From Lucifuga dentata (lineage: Eukaryota > Chordata > Actinopteri > Ophidiiformes > Bythitidae): a DNA stretch of 64,000 bases. The position numbers and the translations under genes were made by a program. Location of the stretch: positions 1-64,000 of the forward strand of contig VXCM01000784.1 of assembly GCA_014773175.1 (NCBI GenBank). Reading direction: 5' to 3'. This document shows, in pieces, positions 22,636 to 35,899 of this stretch. The notes beneath the pieces were generated by a model that made no database searches, was not told the DNA's origin, and saw only the letters and a program-made list of their open reading frames with translations. Numbering within the stretch: position 1 is the stretch's first letter; each line of letters starts with the position of its first letter.

Positions 22636-24481
22636 AACCACCAATAAAAATCTGTCCCATCTTTCAATCTTCCTTTTCCATCCAGCTTTGTAATTCTATA
22701 TATCATTCCATTTTTCTTTCATTTCTTTCTTTTTTCTTTTTATTTCACTCCAGCCTGTTTTTAAAACTTATTTGAAGACATTACTTTCTCCTCTTTGGTT
22801 CAGCCCTTGCTCCTCCTTTCTGAAACCTGTTTATATAAGGTTAATCTGCCTTTGACAAAAGGATGCCCCTCCACTTCTTTGGGTGTCTCAGAGCAGTACT
22901 TTGAAAAAAGGTGTGGAAAGGATTAAAGTAAACCCCAAAGCCCAGACTAGCTCTTTATTTCTCTCTATTTCTCTGAAGTCCTGAGCCCCAAACACAGACA
23001 AACTGACGCACATACACCAACCGTCCATCTGTCCCTCTGTCTTTGTCTATTTCACTTAGCAAAACTCTCAGTAAAACTTGACAAAGCAAAACTTTTGGAA
23101 GTAAAACTAAGATCATGTCTCTAGAAAGTTACTGCCTATTATATTTGCTGCATGTCCTGTGTCCATAAAAGGCAATGGGGGAATTCATAAAAAATCCCGA
23201 TAACTTCACAGCATCACAATAAAAAGTGCCATCATAATTGAAGCTCATTTTCATAAAGCTTCCTTTACTGTAATCAGCTCACTGGTGTCGACACCCTTAA
23301 AATGTGGAATAAATTTGCAATCTTACTACTATTTCAAAGACAAAAATGTCCTGAAAAAAAAATGCCATGGTTATTTTTTTGTCTCTGTTATTCTATTTCA
23401 GAGAAAGTCCCCTCAGACCAGTATCTATCCTAACTGTAGTGAACATGTACGTAAAACCTGCCAATCAGAACTCATGGTGATAACTTTTTACTACCCAAAC
23501 TTGACTTGATTGACAAGGTTTTCATCCAATAGGAGACATTCTTAGCTTTACACTGACCTATCACATGCCTCAGTGGGTCATCGTTTCACCCTAACAGGCC
23601 CTGCTTATCTTGAATAGTGGCTCCCTCATGTGTTGTGTTTAGCTATTCAGTGTGTTAAATTTAAATAATACAAATGGCTTCTTCAATGTGATCTATTGTT
23701 ATGTGATGTGCATATGGGGTTGTCATAAAGCATTCAATACAATTATATAAAACGTGAAAATAGCCCACTGCATAGGAACGCTAGGAAAAAAAAACAAAAA
23801 ACAACAACAACAACAAAAACCTCACTATTAGTTGTTTTTTCTGATATATTTTAACCCTTTGTGTAATTTTCTCCTATTTCTTATTAATTTTTCAATTTAT
23901 TTTATTTGTGATTTAAATTCATCATTGGCCTTTTTTATATGTTATTATATGCTGAAATCACCACCCTGCTTTTTCACCATCCCACACAATACAAATAAGC
24001 CTGGCAAAAATGGATACAGGGCCAAATCTCCTTTCATGTGGACCAAATCAGAGTGACATCAGAAAACCCACAGCAGTGGCTGATCGTGGGATTCCAGCTG
24101 TGATCGTTTCCACTCAGCTTCCCGTATGCGGGGATTCTCAGGGATAATCTGGAGAGAAGAGGAACTTTGAGGTTATCCGAATTGTGGACAGAGCTTTAGT
24201 GTGTTTTGCACCACATCCCAGTTCGGCCTGGAATGTGAAAGATTCTGGATTTGTGTTTGGGCTGAACTAATTGAGTCCCCTAAAACTGTTGCTGCTTTGA
24301 CTCCAGTGCTGACATACATATACACACATCCACATGCTTGCACACCCTCACACATAAACACTCACACACAGAGATCCACACACATGCACTCTCCCTTTTG
24401 TCTTTTTCTGTGCCAAGCCTAATCCTGCCTTACTAGCTGCAGAAAAAAAAGACACACACAGAGTATCTCCTCCCTCTATTC
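22633..24481. other. Unassigned noncoding DNA
   Basis: Pyrimidine-rich 22633-22760, an A/C-rich (CAA)n patch near 23795-23815, and otherwise unique sequence. No gene recognised. Confidence 0.5.
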
Positions 24482-24556
24482 AGTTCCAATTCACTTTTCA
24501 ATTTCAAGGTGTTTTATTGGCAAGGCTCTGCATGAGCAATGCCAAGGCAATTAACA
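24482..24556. mobile_element. Fragment of a common teleost repeat end
   Basis: TTTCAATTTCAAGGTGTTTT followed by ATTGGCAAGG and TGCCAAGGCAATTAACA matches the frequent teleost repeat end of the type 'ttcaatttcaa..gctttattggcatg..ttgccaaag', probably from a non-LTR retrotransposon. Confidence 0.45.
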
Positions 24557-26029
24557 AAAACAACAGAGTGCTTTCACACAAAAAAAAAGACGGTGGCATT
24601 GTGAAATGACAAGCACTACAATCAGAAAAATAATAATAATCATTGAAATCATTTCAATTTGCCTGTAATTCCCTTTCCCACTACTCACCATTTTTAGGGG
24701 TCAGCATAAGATTTTCCTTTCCATTCCTAATTGTCATGGGCCATGGAAAGTACTCTACTAAATTGTGTAAGCAAAGGAGAGACAGCAATGGAAGACTGAT
24801 CACAGCAAATGAGTTTCTCAAGAAGTGATTGGGCATCTTTGAGAACCCAAATGTAAATCCCCTGTATCCAACATGACATGAGTACATCGGCACCTAGAGT
24901 ATGGCAAGTGTAAAGATACATCTGCTGGTGCAAGGTAGATCATTGGTAATTAAATAACAGGGTGTTTAATGTTTTTTTTTAATGAAGTTCTAAAATTAAT
25001 CTTTAATTCTACTGAAAATGAAGGAGATTAATGAATTGTTAGAACTACTAGAGCCATGGTAACATTTTAGATGGGTGGGTAGGCAAAGGTCAAGGAATGG
25101 CATGTAATGAAATATGTGGAGAACAGAAGAAAAAGAGAACTGTGCAACCAATCACATCCCCTCCTCTCATTGCCTTTAAAAGCAGGAAACAGGTAAATGA
25201 GCCATAAGGAAAATCCAGACTGAAACTGAAGTATCTGAGGGAAAGACTGTTCTCTCCCCCNCCCCCCCCAAAAAAAAAGAAAAGAAATTGAAGACATAAA
25301 GAAACAAAAAGTTCCTTCTTCCTTGAATGACCAGTTGTGAGAAAGGAACCATAAGTGGGAAGAAGAAACATTAAATAGAAAGAAAAAAAAGTATCAATAG
25401 AGGAAGACATATAATACAACAATGAAAAATGATGATCCAGCAAGATAATCTTAAGCCCACAATGGATAAGCAAATCCAATACCTAATTTTTAGGTACATA
25501 AATACTCGTATTTCTTGAATTTATTTAAAAAAGAATAAATATGAATCATGAGTTATTCATCTTAATTATGTTCTGTCATGAAGCTTTTAATCCATTTGGA
25601 GGTATAACATGATGCCTTTCCCAATGTGTTAGTTCAGTTCTGTTGAGTGTGTTTGTGTGTGCATTTTGTCAGTGCATAATTATGTGAGTTTATTACTTAC
25701 TGTAAGATACAGCTTCTACCTGTCAGTCAGTTGGTTGTGTTGAAGGTAGTTGATAATCACGTGTGCGTGTGTGTCGATGTGTGTTTTGATATAACTGTCC
25801 TACAGCTTGGTGTTAACCACTTGACATTTGGGAAGTATTTTCATTAAGCTGGAAGGCAGTCTAAGGCAGTTATGATGATGGGGCTTTGTGCTTTATCCCA
25901 GTTAATACTGTGTCCACCTTAGATCAATATAAGCCTAATTCCACAATAGCTTTCAGTACTCCTACACACACATACGTGTACAGATGGCATGTATGTAAAA
26001 CCCTCACAACTGCCACCGGAGCATCAGCT
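24557..26029. other. Unassigned noncoding DNA
   Basis: A C run with an N at 25261 is followed by an A run (25253-25278). Otherwise unique; no gene recognised. Confidence 0.5.
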
Positions 26030-26612
26030 TCATATATTGTACATTATTGTTAATGTAGAAGCAATATAGTAAGAGCAACAGAGATGAAAAGGTGAAAAAA
26101 GAATAATGGAGAGGAACAAACAAAAACCAGAAAACTGCATACCACTGCCAAGGCCAAATAAGTCAAGACAGAATTTGCCACCACTCTGGTAAAAATAAAT
26201 AAATAAATAAATAAAAATTGCATGAGCAGCAGAAAGACAACCAGTTGGTAAATGCAACGTCTTTTCCAAAACTTTCATTACACATATATCACACATATGA
26301 CTACACTCATTTGGCCCAACTCTGGCCCTGCATTGTAACAATACAAAGGCAAGTCCAATAATGGTGATCATTCCTGCACAAAACGTAAAAACAAATAACT
26401 CTAGTACATCTATCATCTTTGTTTTAAAGGAAATGAACGGGGCAGAAAGTTTTGTTGTTACATTAGGCATTGATGTGTAAGGCAACAGATGTCCTCCATC
26501 ACAACACATAGTTCTGGACCTAGTTCTAAACAAAATATTCTGGAGTAAAAAATAAACAGAAACCTGTCTGAAATTTACAGGAATTAAATGAATAAGTAAA
26601 ATGTGACAATAC
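26030..26612 (-). CDS. Long unrecognised ORF, doubtful coding
   Basis: The minus-strand frame is open from about 26612 down to 26030, close to 195 codons including sequence upstream of the first alternative start near 26533. It is the longest open frame here that is not simple repeat or N. It has hydrophobic, membrane-like stretches: one with VLELFVFTFCAGMITIIGLA, and one near its end (FCLFLSIILFSPFHLCC). A (TTTA)n microsatellite (26191-26216) encodes an LFIYLFIYF stretch inside it, which argues against a conserved protein. AT-rich antisense frames are often open and hydrophobic. No family is recognised. The first true ATG is inside the frame (ACT ATG TGT). Confidence 0.15.
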
Positions 26613-26624
26613 TGATCATCTAAA

Positions 26625-26626
<2 letters not shown>

Positions 26627-26656
<30 letters not shown>
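26627..26656. repeat. Poly(A) tract
   Basis: About 30 A. It could be the tail of a plus-strand retroposon, but nothing upstream is recognised. Confidence 0.9.
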
Positions 26657-26657
<1 letters not shown>

Positions 26658-28360
26658 CAAACTATTTTAGGTGTCTGTTAGTGGGGTCAGACTGGGGGCA
26701 CTTGGACTCAGTATTTCCTGGTTATGGCCCTGCTGACAATTTCAAAATGGATTCAGTTTGAGAGGTACTGACACAAACATAATCAAACATAATCCTACCT
26801 AAAATCCTAAAACTCAATACCACAAGAGGTTGCTAAAACAATGTCTAATATACCTAACAAACTGACTACTTCCATTCAACCCCACCATTGGGATGACCTC
26901 CTGGAAAGGGTATATAATTACTATAAACCATGGGTTTGGGAATCTCTGGATGCACAGAGTATCACAGACATAATCCCAAAGCAACTGCTCTGCATGTTTC
27001 AGCATCACATTAAAAAGCAAACCAATCCAGGGAATTAGAATGTCAGATTATGTCAGATTAAAGGCTCTGTATATCTATGGAAAACCCACACAGGTCATTT
27101 ATTTTGGCTGATAGACCTCTTCTCAGCACTGTGTGTGATAGATTGTTCTTGACTGTCACCTCCCCGATTCTACTGATAGGTTTGTTGCACCTGATTGAGC
27201 AGAACAACACAACCCTTTATTGTTATTTTAAGTGTAGAGATTTTGGTGGCCTCAGCAAACTCCCATTTTACGTCTACCCATAGAATCAAAAATGTGACCA
27301 TCTACAACAGCATCATTTAATCTTTGCCAAGTGGGAACAAAAGCTGGGTATTAAGCATAGCTTGTCCTTTTGGCAGTGGACACAGAAAGTGGACTACTAG
27401 TTAATGACAGCAATTTTTCAAGGTAGTTTGGCAGATATGTGCAGCAGGACTAAGGAACAAACTTGAGTTTATTAATTAGCTTCATTTAAATTAACTCCTT
27501 TTAGCTGGAATATATTGATAACAGCACAGCCAAAAATAATTCCCAAACAACACTGTGGAAACAGCAGAAAGGGCAAAGAGAGGTAAAAATATAATTTAAT
27601 TTCAGCAACTTAAAAATATTACTATTTTTGCCAAGGCATTTAAAATGCACTGGATTTTGATAGTGTACTAGAAATTGAATTATGCAAATCATCCGTTGTG
27701 GAAAATGTCCCCAACTCTGTCTAGCTGATTACTGTAATAAGGTTTTTAACATATTAATATTTTTTTCCTCCATCATATTTTTCAAATTTTCTCAGGGATG
27801 AAAATACCACAAACACTGGGCTGTGATATGAAAATGAAACCATGGCGAGGGAAAAATAATTGCACATAAATGCAAATATGATTTCCTTGTTTCCATATCA
27901 AAACCTGACTTGGCGTTAACACCCCTTAATTATGATGTTTCATTAATTACAACAGAAATGTAATGAGGAATATTTACAAACCTTCAAAGGCTGTAAGATA
28001 TGGAAAGAAAATAAATAATTGTGCTTTCAGTGAGCAATGTACTGAGATGTTTTCCATCTTTAACTTTGGTTGGGAAGACACTAAACATAAGCATGTCACT
28101 TTGGGAAGACTTTGAATATAATGCAGCAGTTAACCCCTCTAAATGCAACCATGGGTGTTAAGAACTTAAAATCTTTTCAAAATTTATATGCAGCATTCAA
28201 TTATATGTTTCATCTGATAAAATTCAGTATCATTGTTCAAATCACACGATTTCTTAGACAAATATGTTTCTTAGACAGCTATATCCTGTCTCATATGTTG
28301 AATAATAGCTTCAACTAACAATTATGAAAAAGTGGTTCTGCACTGAGTATCAGGTTGTTA
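26657..28360. other. Unassigned noncoding DNA, possible conserved element near 27.9 kb
   Basis: Mostly unique AT-rich sequence. 27875-27965 is high-complexity with several TAAT/ATTA cores and could be a conserved noncoding element. No gene recognised. Confidence 0.4.
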
Positions 28361-28365
28361 CTTTG

Positions 28366-28383
28366 ATCGCCCCCTGGTGGTGC
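28366..28383 (-). promoter_or_regulatory. CTCF-like motif
   Basis: The minus strand reads CCACCAGGGGGCGAT, a near-perfect match to the vertebrate CTCF core CCACCAGGGGGCGCT. It has the same orientation as the site at 5003. Occupancy is not shown. Confidence 0.5.
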
Positions 28384-28749
28384 ACTAGACGACTGGAAAT
28401 TTCAGCAGAGTCAACTGAAATTTATGAAACTTATGGCAGGTTATTTAAAAAAAAGTTTTTATTAAGACAATGTTTATAAAGTTTAATTATAATCCTTTCA
28501 TTTAAGAATAAAAAAAATGGATTTTTCTTGAGAATAGAACAGCTCGTCTTGCATGCACTCCTGTTTCTCGCCACTGTCTGGTTAGCAAGCCTGGGGCTAT
28601 TGGTTGCCATGGAGTTTTGACATCATTTCATAAATGAGAATAGATGAGTCTGGGAAGTCAATATGGACTGGAGCTTCTGAAGGATGTTAGACACTGCTCC
28701 ATCGAAATAACCTCCATTTCCCACTGAGTCAAACTCATATGTGCACATG

Positions 28750-28764
28750 CACACACACACACAT

Positions 28765-28814
<50 letters not shown>
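28750..28814. repeat. (CA)n microsatellite
   Basis: About 65 bases of CA repeat. Confidence 0.95.
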
Positions 28815-28818
<4 letters not shown>

Positions 28819-30003
28819 CACACACAAGAATGCCCACACAAGTGCAGACAAATTTATCATTTGTGTTGGCTCATGTGCCAGCACATTGAGATAATTATCA
28901 AATATGTGCACACCAAAAGTAAATAACATTGAAAGCATTTTGCTGAACGGTGATATTCTAGTTATTCCAGCTCTGTGTTCCTGTTCTCAGGTGTGAATAG
29001 ATTGCTTTGAATTTAAACATCTTTGTATCAATTTCACAGGCCTATAGTCAAATAAAATATTTTCATTCAAACATACTGCAAGTCTGTTCTACTTACACTC
29101 ACCTTACAAACCATCACAGACAGTATAGTGCATGATTGATGTACACAAACAAAAATAGCACATAAGGAGTTCCAAGCTGGAGGTTTAGGAAGTGGATTTC
29201 TTCGTGTGTGTTTTAAGTTTTTCCCTCCAGCTCCAACAGTTCTTGCTAATGAAGCGATAAAATGGCAGCCTAACAGTGTGTTTCAGCTCCACACAGAGAT
29301 GATGCATTAGGATCGCTGGCAGACAGTTAACTGTCAGCACACTGGGGCATTACCAGATAAACACACAGGAACGCCAGGAGTCTGGCTGGTTTATGAGCTA
29401 TGGGATTGATATTTTTGAGGTTAGCAGGCAGGAATTAACTTGTGCCTTTGGTCAGCAACCTTTGTTTGGATTTGTTTGGAATTGCAGTGATTTTAATTTA
29501 AGCTTTATGAATGCATAAACATGTAATGATCTACGTAAGATATTTAAAATTTAAAATGTTTGGAACAAACCTGTATGAATGTTTATCCTGTGAAATTTGT
29601 CTCTCATTCCATACTGGGATGTGATCTAAAGATCCATTTCAACCATTTTTGTCAAACAAGTTATTTTGCAAAATGACCTGCTTCCCTGCTGTCCTCTTGA
29701 GGTGATGGACAGATTTCACCAGGATGTGCCTATCCACACTTTGGCCCCCTTTACACCTTTCATTAAAATCTGATTTGTATCTAGATGCATAATCCAGACT
29801 ATAAAAAATACAAGTTAATGAAAGGTGTAAATGTCCAAAGAAACCACTGCAGTAGGAAAGCAACCTAAGGGATGTATGCAACTAAAGGCTGTAGATACAA
29901 CAACTCAGCAATAGCAATTGTGGAAAAGGATCACATGACATCATGAATGAAATGTGCTGGGAGTTGATAGTTATGGTGTGAATATCCATAGAGACATAAG
30001 CAG

Positions 30004-30005
<2 letters not shown>
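28815..30005. other. Unassigned noncoding DNA
   Basis: Unique sequence; 29230-29390 is of high complexity. No gene recognised. Confidence 0.45.

Positions 30006-30053
<48 letters not shown>
30006..30053. repeat. (CT)n microsatellite
   Basis: Pure CT repeat of about 48 bases. Confidence 0.95.
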
Positions 30054-30058
<5 letters not shown>

Positions 30059-30439
30059 TTGAATTCAGCAGAGTTAAAATTATGTTATTATGCATCTTAC
30101 TACATTTCTGGCAGAGGCATGTGGAATTCTATTTGAATCACTACTAGTGACTCGAAGTGGAACTCCAGGCAGATCCATAATAACACATTAGAGTCATACC
30201 AGTATGGCTGGAAATCAAGGTTGTATATTTTTTGGAATATTGTCTACAATCCTGCAAAACTGAGTTGAATGTTTTATCTCTCTTGACTCTGAAAAAAAGT
30301 ACCCAGGGATAGGTTCCAGCTGTTTCTGTGTGTCGTTTGCCATTTTGTCCTGTCATCACATGGATTACCCCTCTCTGTTCTGATGGATTGCTGAATTGCT
30401 CATAAGAATAAATGTCTGTCTGCATTAAACTTGTAATCA

Positions 30440-30545
30440 TCTTGTGGGCTGTCCAGGGTGCCTCCCTACATTTGTCTCGCTCTGTACTTGATAGACTCCA
30501 GTCTCCCACGAATAGGACTAGGCTAATGAAGAAAATCAATAATTA
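30440..30545 (+). mobile_element. Degenerate 3' end of a teleost LINE-type repeat
   Basis: The order GGGCTGTCCAGGGTGCCTCC, then TCTCGCTCTGTACTTGATAG, then ACTCCAGTCTCCCACGA follows the very common teleost repeat end 'ctgtccagggtgtaccccgcc..tcgccc..ctgggataggctccagccccccgcga'. The long minus-strand ORF across 30144-30539 is therefore incidental. Confidence 0.5.
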
Positions 30546-31669
30546 AACCGTGAAATGTGTACTTTCTTGGTTCCTGGAAATTTTGCAGCCTAGTTTAGAT
30601 GCCACTTCTAACCAGCAGTTTTAAATCATAAGAAAAATAATGTGAACAATGTGTACCCACTCAACTTTGCTCACTTATTCTTACTTTATCTCATCTTTTG
30701 TGAAGTAGACACTGTACGTGGATGAGGAGAAAATTAGTTTTTTACTAAGCACATATTGCTCTCAGATATGAATGTATTGATTCAAACAAGCCTCATGACA
30801 GGAGGCTTTTTTGTGCTGAACTGAAATGAATAATAATTAAACCTTAACTTGAAAGAAGAAGAAGAAACCATGCATATTTGTTTCTTAAAATTGTGCCATC
30901 ATCATCAACAAAATTAAATCAAAAGCTTACTCGGAGGAATACAAAATGATCACTCGGAGTGGTGCTATATCAAGACCAAAAGTGAAGGGTATCTTCTTAC
31001 CTTCTGCTTACCCTTTTATTATTTTCCTTCACATAATTTCCCTCACTGCTTATATGAAATCTCTTCTCTGTCTTCAGGTCTTTTTTATTAAATGCCAGCA
31101 ATGCGTGGTATTGAGTGGGTAGTGTTGGTAATGAACGACAATCTCTCTTTCCGAAACCATCCAAATAACTCACTCTCCTCAAAGGTGATTAGTTTACATT
31201 TTTTATTACTTGCATTTATTACTCCATATTATTACTGCAGTGTGAAGCCATTATGGAAAGGCCAGGGAGCAGGATGAAGCTATTTAGACTCTGTACGATC
31301 TACAGGAAGATTCAGTTTCCTGCAACCATCCAATAAAGGATCTTTGTCCGATTTTGAGCCAGATGTTAAGTCAGTCACCTGGAGCCTGTTGGGCTCGCCA
31401 CTTGAGGGGAACATTGTCTGGTGTAAAATAATCATCTTATTTCATCTTGTCCAAGCCTAGCAACAGAGGCAGAATGGTAATGATTTTTTTTTTTTTTTTA
31501 AANTTTTTTTTTTTTTTTTTAAACGTGTTTTATGTTGTCGGGCAGAGTGACAGCCCACACTTGTACAGGGACAGGGACTGAAATCTGAGACTGGCACTGA
31601 CAACAGCCAATGGAAGCTCAAGTGAAAGACATGCAGAGAACAGGAAAGGGGAAAAGTCTAAATAATGAT
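30546..31669. other. Unassigned noncoding DNA with poly(T) gap
   Basis: A T run broken by AAAN at 31484-31522 (N at 31503). 31270-31420 is high-complexity and may be conserved. No gene recognised. Confidence 0.45.
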
Positions 31670-32402
31670 TTAAAGGACAATACCAATTATTTTGCTTGTT
31701 TAAGCCCAATAAATACTATTCACACACATATGTTACTGAAAATCATTTTCCAAAACATAAAACTGTATTTTTTCCTTTTTAAATAATATTTATTAATTTG
31801 TCAGCATTAAACAACAAACATATTCACCATAATACGAACAAAAGCACCCAGATAAATTCAATACAAATTCAAAAGAAGAAAACAACACATCTAGTCACTG
31901 TGAGATCACATAGAGATCACTGTGAGATCACTTTATGAAGCCCTGACCGTCTCTTATTCAACATATCTCAGTCTAAATGTTCAGGTGATACTGTACACCC
32001 TTCTTAAAATTCAATATTTTGCCTGCTAACACATACACCAGAATGTAGAAAGGACCATCATTTTTAATTTCAAAGTAAAAGTACCTGGGACCAGGGACTG
32101 TATTTCTTGGAGGAGACATATATTTTCTTCCATACAGCTCCATGGAAAACTCCACGGTTAAAGTTAAGTTTGACAGACGTCTTGTTTGCTGTGATAGATT
32201 ATTTATCTCAAGCATGTTTCAAGCCTTACAAGTTGATTTTATTAGCATATGAACTGAAACAAATGGCTGTCTGGAAGTCAGAACATTTTTTTTTTTAATA
32301 TTTATTGCTTCAGTCATATATTTTGGGAAATGTTGTCAGTAAAGTAACATGTATGTGAGTTGTAATATATTTGGGCTCAAAATCACCAGTTTGGTCCTTT
32401 AA
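31670..32402. mobile_element. Palindromic TTAA-flanked MITE, copy B (inverted, expanded)
   Basis: TTAA followed by AGGACAATACC at the left, and GGTTTTG-type sequence ending GGTCCTTTAA at the right. Internal blocks match copy A in reverse orientation: TTCAGGTGATACTGTACACC, TATTTATCTCAAGCATGTTT and GCATATGAACTGAAAC. The copy is longer than A (733 against 573 bases). Extra sequence near the left end includes a short duplication of GAGATCACTGTGAGATCAC around 31902-31932. Confidence 0.8.
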
Positions 32403-35400
32403 AATGAAATAGAAAGGATCTTTGTTCAGTTATAATTCTATTGTTTTTTTGTTTTTTTTTATTGTAAGATAATTTAATTTCATCTTCCCTTTTACATAAC
32501 CAGTAATGAATGATTAAAGTCCTTCCCTGGAGTAGTAAAACTGTAATCTTTTTCTTTAACAATTATTTTAAAACTGAGTTTTGTTGAGCTAAAAACCTCT
32601 CAAGGTTACTCCTTGCAACACATATAGAAGCTTAATTATCACATTTTGAAATAATACTCATCGCTGGGCTTTTTCCTCATAAAGGGAACTGTCTCCGACA
32701 AGATTTTGTGGACTTTGAGAGGAGGTATCTCCAGTCATCATTTATGAAATCCTCAGTTATCATTTGTGAACACATTTGAAGTAGTACCTTCACCAAAGAG
32801 CAGCCTTTTAGTATAAACTGCCTCATTTAGCAAAGACTTTAACAGTCTCTTACAGTATCTCAGGCTTAACTGAACCACTGATGGAACATCTGTGCCAAAA
32901 TGCAAAACATGTTAATCATACAGTATGATAACATTCAGTAACAGTAACATTTTCATGGTGGATTTCCTCTCTTTTAGACATTGCATGCACTGCTGCATCC
33001 CTTGATAGCTATACAGCATCTGTAACAGGTGATGTGGAAACACTGATGTGTGTCTCCTATCACCTGCCTCTCCCTTTTTCACATGCTTGCCCTTTAACAA
33101 AATGTTGGGTTTCCCACAAGATAGACTTTTAAACATTGTTGCACCCATCTCTGTTTCTAAAATGTACCCATTTAAGTCAATTACAGCCATCACTTTATAG
33201 TCTTTTGGAAAGATACATGGTGATGTGGTTTGGATACTTGGCCTCAAGAGAAAGCAATACAGCATATAGAGAGTTGTGTTTATTATTAGCTAAAACTGAG
33301 AAAGAAAGCAAAAGCATTCAAAAGCCTGGATTCTGTACTCAGCATGGACAGAAAGAGAAACAGAGGAGGGAGGAGCACATGGCAGAGCTTTGGATTAAAT
33401 GATAAACTATTAAATATTGAAAGTGAATGCCAGTTCCCCATAGAGCCTGCTTTCAATCTCTACTAGAATTCAGCAGGGGCCCTGAGGGGATGAAGGGCTG
33501 GACATGGAGGGGTGGGGATGAAAACAACTCTCAGATGTGAGACATGAGAAGAGTAACAAACAGAGGGCGGGGAGTGGGTGGGATGGGTTGTGGCTGCAGA
33601 GAGGTTGATAGGTGCTGGAGATGAAAAACAAAAGAACATATCACAGATAGCAGGAAAATGAGGATAGCCAGCACACTTCTGAGAGAACTGATTCATAGGC
33701 CATGTCTACTCTTTGGGGATAAGACTGGAATACAAAATAGGACTGAATGAGAACAATTAGCAAAATGTGTAGGGGAAAGTCACAATTAAAGGGTAAGATA
33801 CTTTTATTATTGTTTGTAATATGTCTTATAAAAGTTTCTTTGATTTCATTTTATCTATTTGGTTTTATGATTCAATTTTATTGCCTCACGTCTGTGTTTT
33901 ATCACTGTACAAATAAATGCATTGGGGAAACATAGAGGGTTTTGATGCATACCAACGCTGAATCATGCCAACCCATCTGAATTGCTCTTTGGGATTCTGG
34001 GCCCGTTTAATCAGGACTGCCTGGGGCTGGCTGCAGGATCCCAGCAATTTTAAAGCCAAGTCTTTCTGAGATGATCAAAGGATGCCTGGGGAATCTCTTC
34101 TGTTCTGAATGAGACTTAAACCTTGGCAGGCATCACCTAAGTAGTAACATGTTAACTTCAAACTGCAATGCAATATTAACCTCATTTAAGTAGTTGCTTT
34201 GTCGTTGTCACACACAGTAGTCAGCAAGAAAATTATCTATTACCTTTAGAATCTTGCAGGGAGGCACTGAAGCATCGGGGTGGCCAATCAGATTTGTCAG
34301 AAAATACACTAATAATTGCTAAGGACAGAAAGTATAACTGGAACTACAAAGCCATGTTTTCAGCCAGAACCAGTTGTTTATGTCTTGTGTAGTCTATTCT
34401 CATCAACAAGAAAAAGCTAATAAATGTGAACCCCTAAAAATATTGGGACTTCCAGCCACTGCCTCTACCTATATGGTACTCTACGGTCCTCTGACTGTAT
34501 GCCTTGTTCACTGTGTGTGTACTGTATGTACGGACACACATATACTGTACTTTCAATAGTGTGTGTAGTGTTTTTCCACACTGACACAATCTTATGCTGG
34601 ATATAGAAAAGCAATCTCTCAGCTAAGTGATTTGTGAAAAGTGTCACATTCTCACCTGGCAGTAATTGCCTGTTGGTGTCACTCAGCTGTGGTGATAGGT
34701 GTTGGTGAAGTGAGAGGGGAGCGTGTGTGTGTGTTGGGTGTTGTGTTGGGGGGGGCTTTGACCAGCTTGAGAAAGGTATTGTAGGGAATGAAACGAGAAC
34801 TTTCAAATGCAAATAGAAAAACCTTTGTACCCTCTGAACAACTTAAAAGCCAAAACATTGCCTTCTGTAAGAAATGGGTAACATAATTCCATGTGTTTAA
34901 GCAGGTGACGGTGAAGGTGCCTGTGTGTGCATGTCTGTTTGTGTATGTGCATGCATTCATGTGCCTTCCATGACTGGCATAGAATATCATCTAGCCTAAG
35001 GCAATGGAACGCTGACATCTGCTGGGATTCCACACCTCTATGAATGACAGCAAATGAAGGAAAAAAGCAAAGAGACTGTCAGCAACAGACTGTCAGCTTC
35101 AGTCTGGTTTTGTGACATCACGGTTTAAATCACTTTGATCTGTCGGTACTAAAGACTTTAAACTTGTCAAATGGAGCTTCTGTTACACTGGATTGATTTA
35201 ACTGGACATTTTTTAATGCAAATAAATACAAAATTACAGAATAAATCTAACTGGAAGAGGAAATGAATCAATATTATATGAGATTTCCCAAGCATTCTAG
35301 CCATAATTTATTGATTTCACATCATCATTCCTGTCAGCATTTCTGCTTGCAAACATCTTTAAGCCCTCACACATTTGTGGACACTAACAGGAAAACTTGA

Positions 35401-35425
35401 GCCATCCATTCAAAATTCATGTCAG
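32403..35425. other. Unassigned noncoding DNA
   Basis: Unique sequence with a GC-richer block at 33940-34110 and a purine-rich block at 33465-33600. No gene recognised despite some open frames of 60-117 codons. Confidence 0.45.
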
Positions 35426-35449
35426 AAAAAAAAAAAAAAAAAAAAAAAA
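35426..35449. repeat. Poly(A) tract
   Basis: 24 consecutive A. Confidence 0.9.
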
Positions 35450-35784
35450 TTGTACATACCCTGCTAAAAGGAAAGTTCAGATGGGCTTAAATGTGCAACA
35501 TAGGAATTATAGATTGTATTTGTATGATTAAAGATGTGTTGTGCTTTAAAGGATACATCTACATTCAAGAATTGGAATTCAGATATCACCTAACAAAAAA
35601 CAGCAATGAAAACAAAGTCCTTGAAAATAAACCCCAGCCATGCTCTCTTATACATCAGGAAAATAATATCACCATGTCACATTATGAAGAACCTCATTAT
35701 AACATGTAAATTTGGTGGCTTTGACTATGTGAGTGGAGGCATATGTGTGTGTTTGTTACGCTGTTTAATGACCCCTCTCTGCAG

Positions 35785-35899
35785 AGCTCGCCAGCATGAT
35801 GGCCTTTTGATGGAGCCAAACTCATCAGGGATGTTGGGGAAGCCACTCATGCTTGATTCTGACATGTGGAAAGAGTTCAAGGAGATGAAGAGCTCTTAG
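35785..35899 (+). CDS. Candidate terminal coding exon, gene unknown
   Basis: A strong acceptor (TTTAATGACCCCTCTCTGCAG) ends at 35784. After one base, the frame reads ARQHDGLLMEPNSSG, then GKPLMLDSDMWKEFKEMKSS, and stops at TAG 35897-35899. The segment is richer in GC and in higher-complexity codons than its surroundings. There is no donor before the stop, so it would be a last exon with incoming intron phase 2. An AATAAA near 36652 could serve as polyadenylation signal. The product is not recognised. It could also be a chance open frame of 37 codons behind a pyrimidine tract. Confidence 0.35.

Noticed and set aside
30144..30539. 131-codon minus-strand ORF
   Set aside because: Its upstream half overlaps a recognisable LINE-type repeat end on the plus strand, and the rest shows no protein-like motif.
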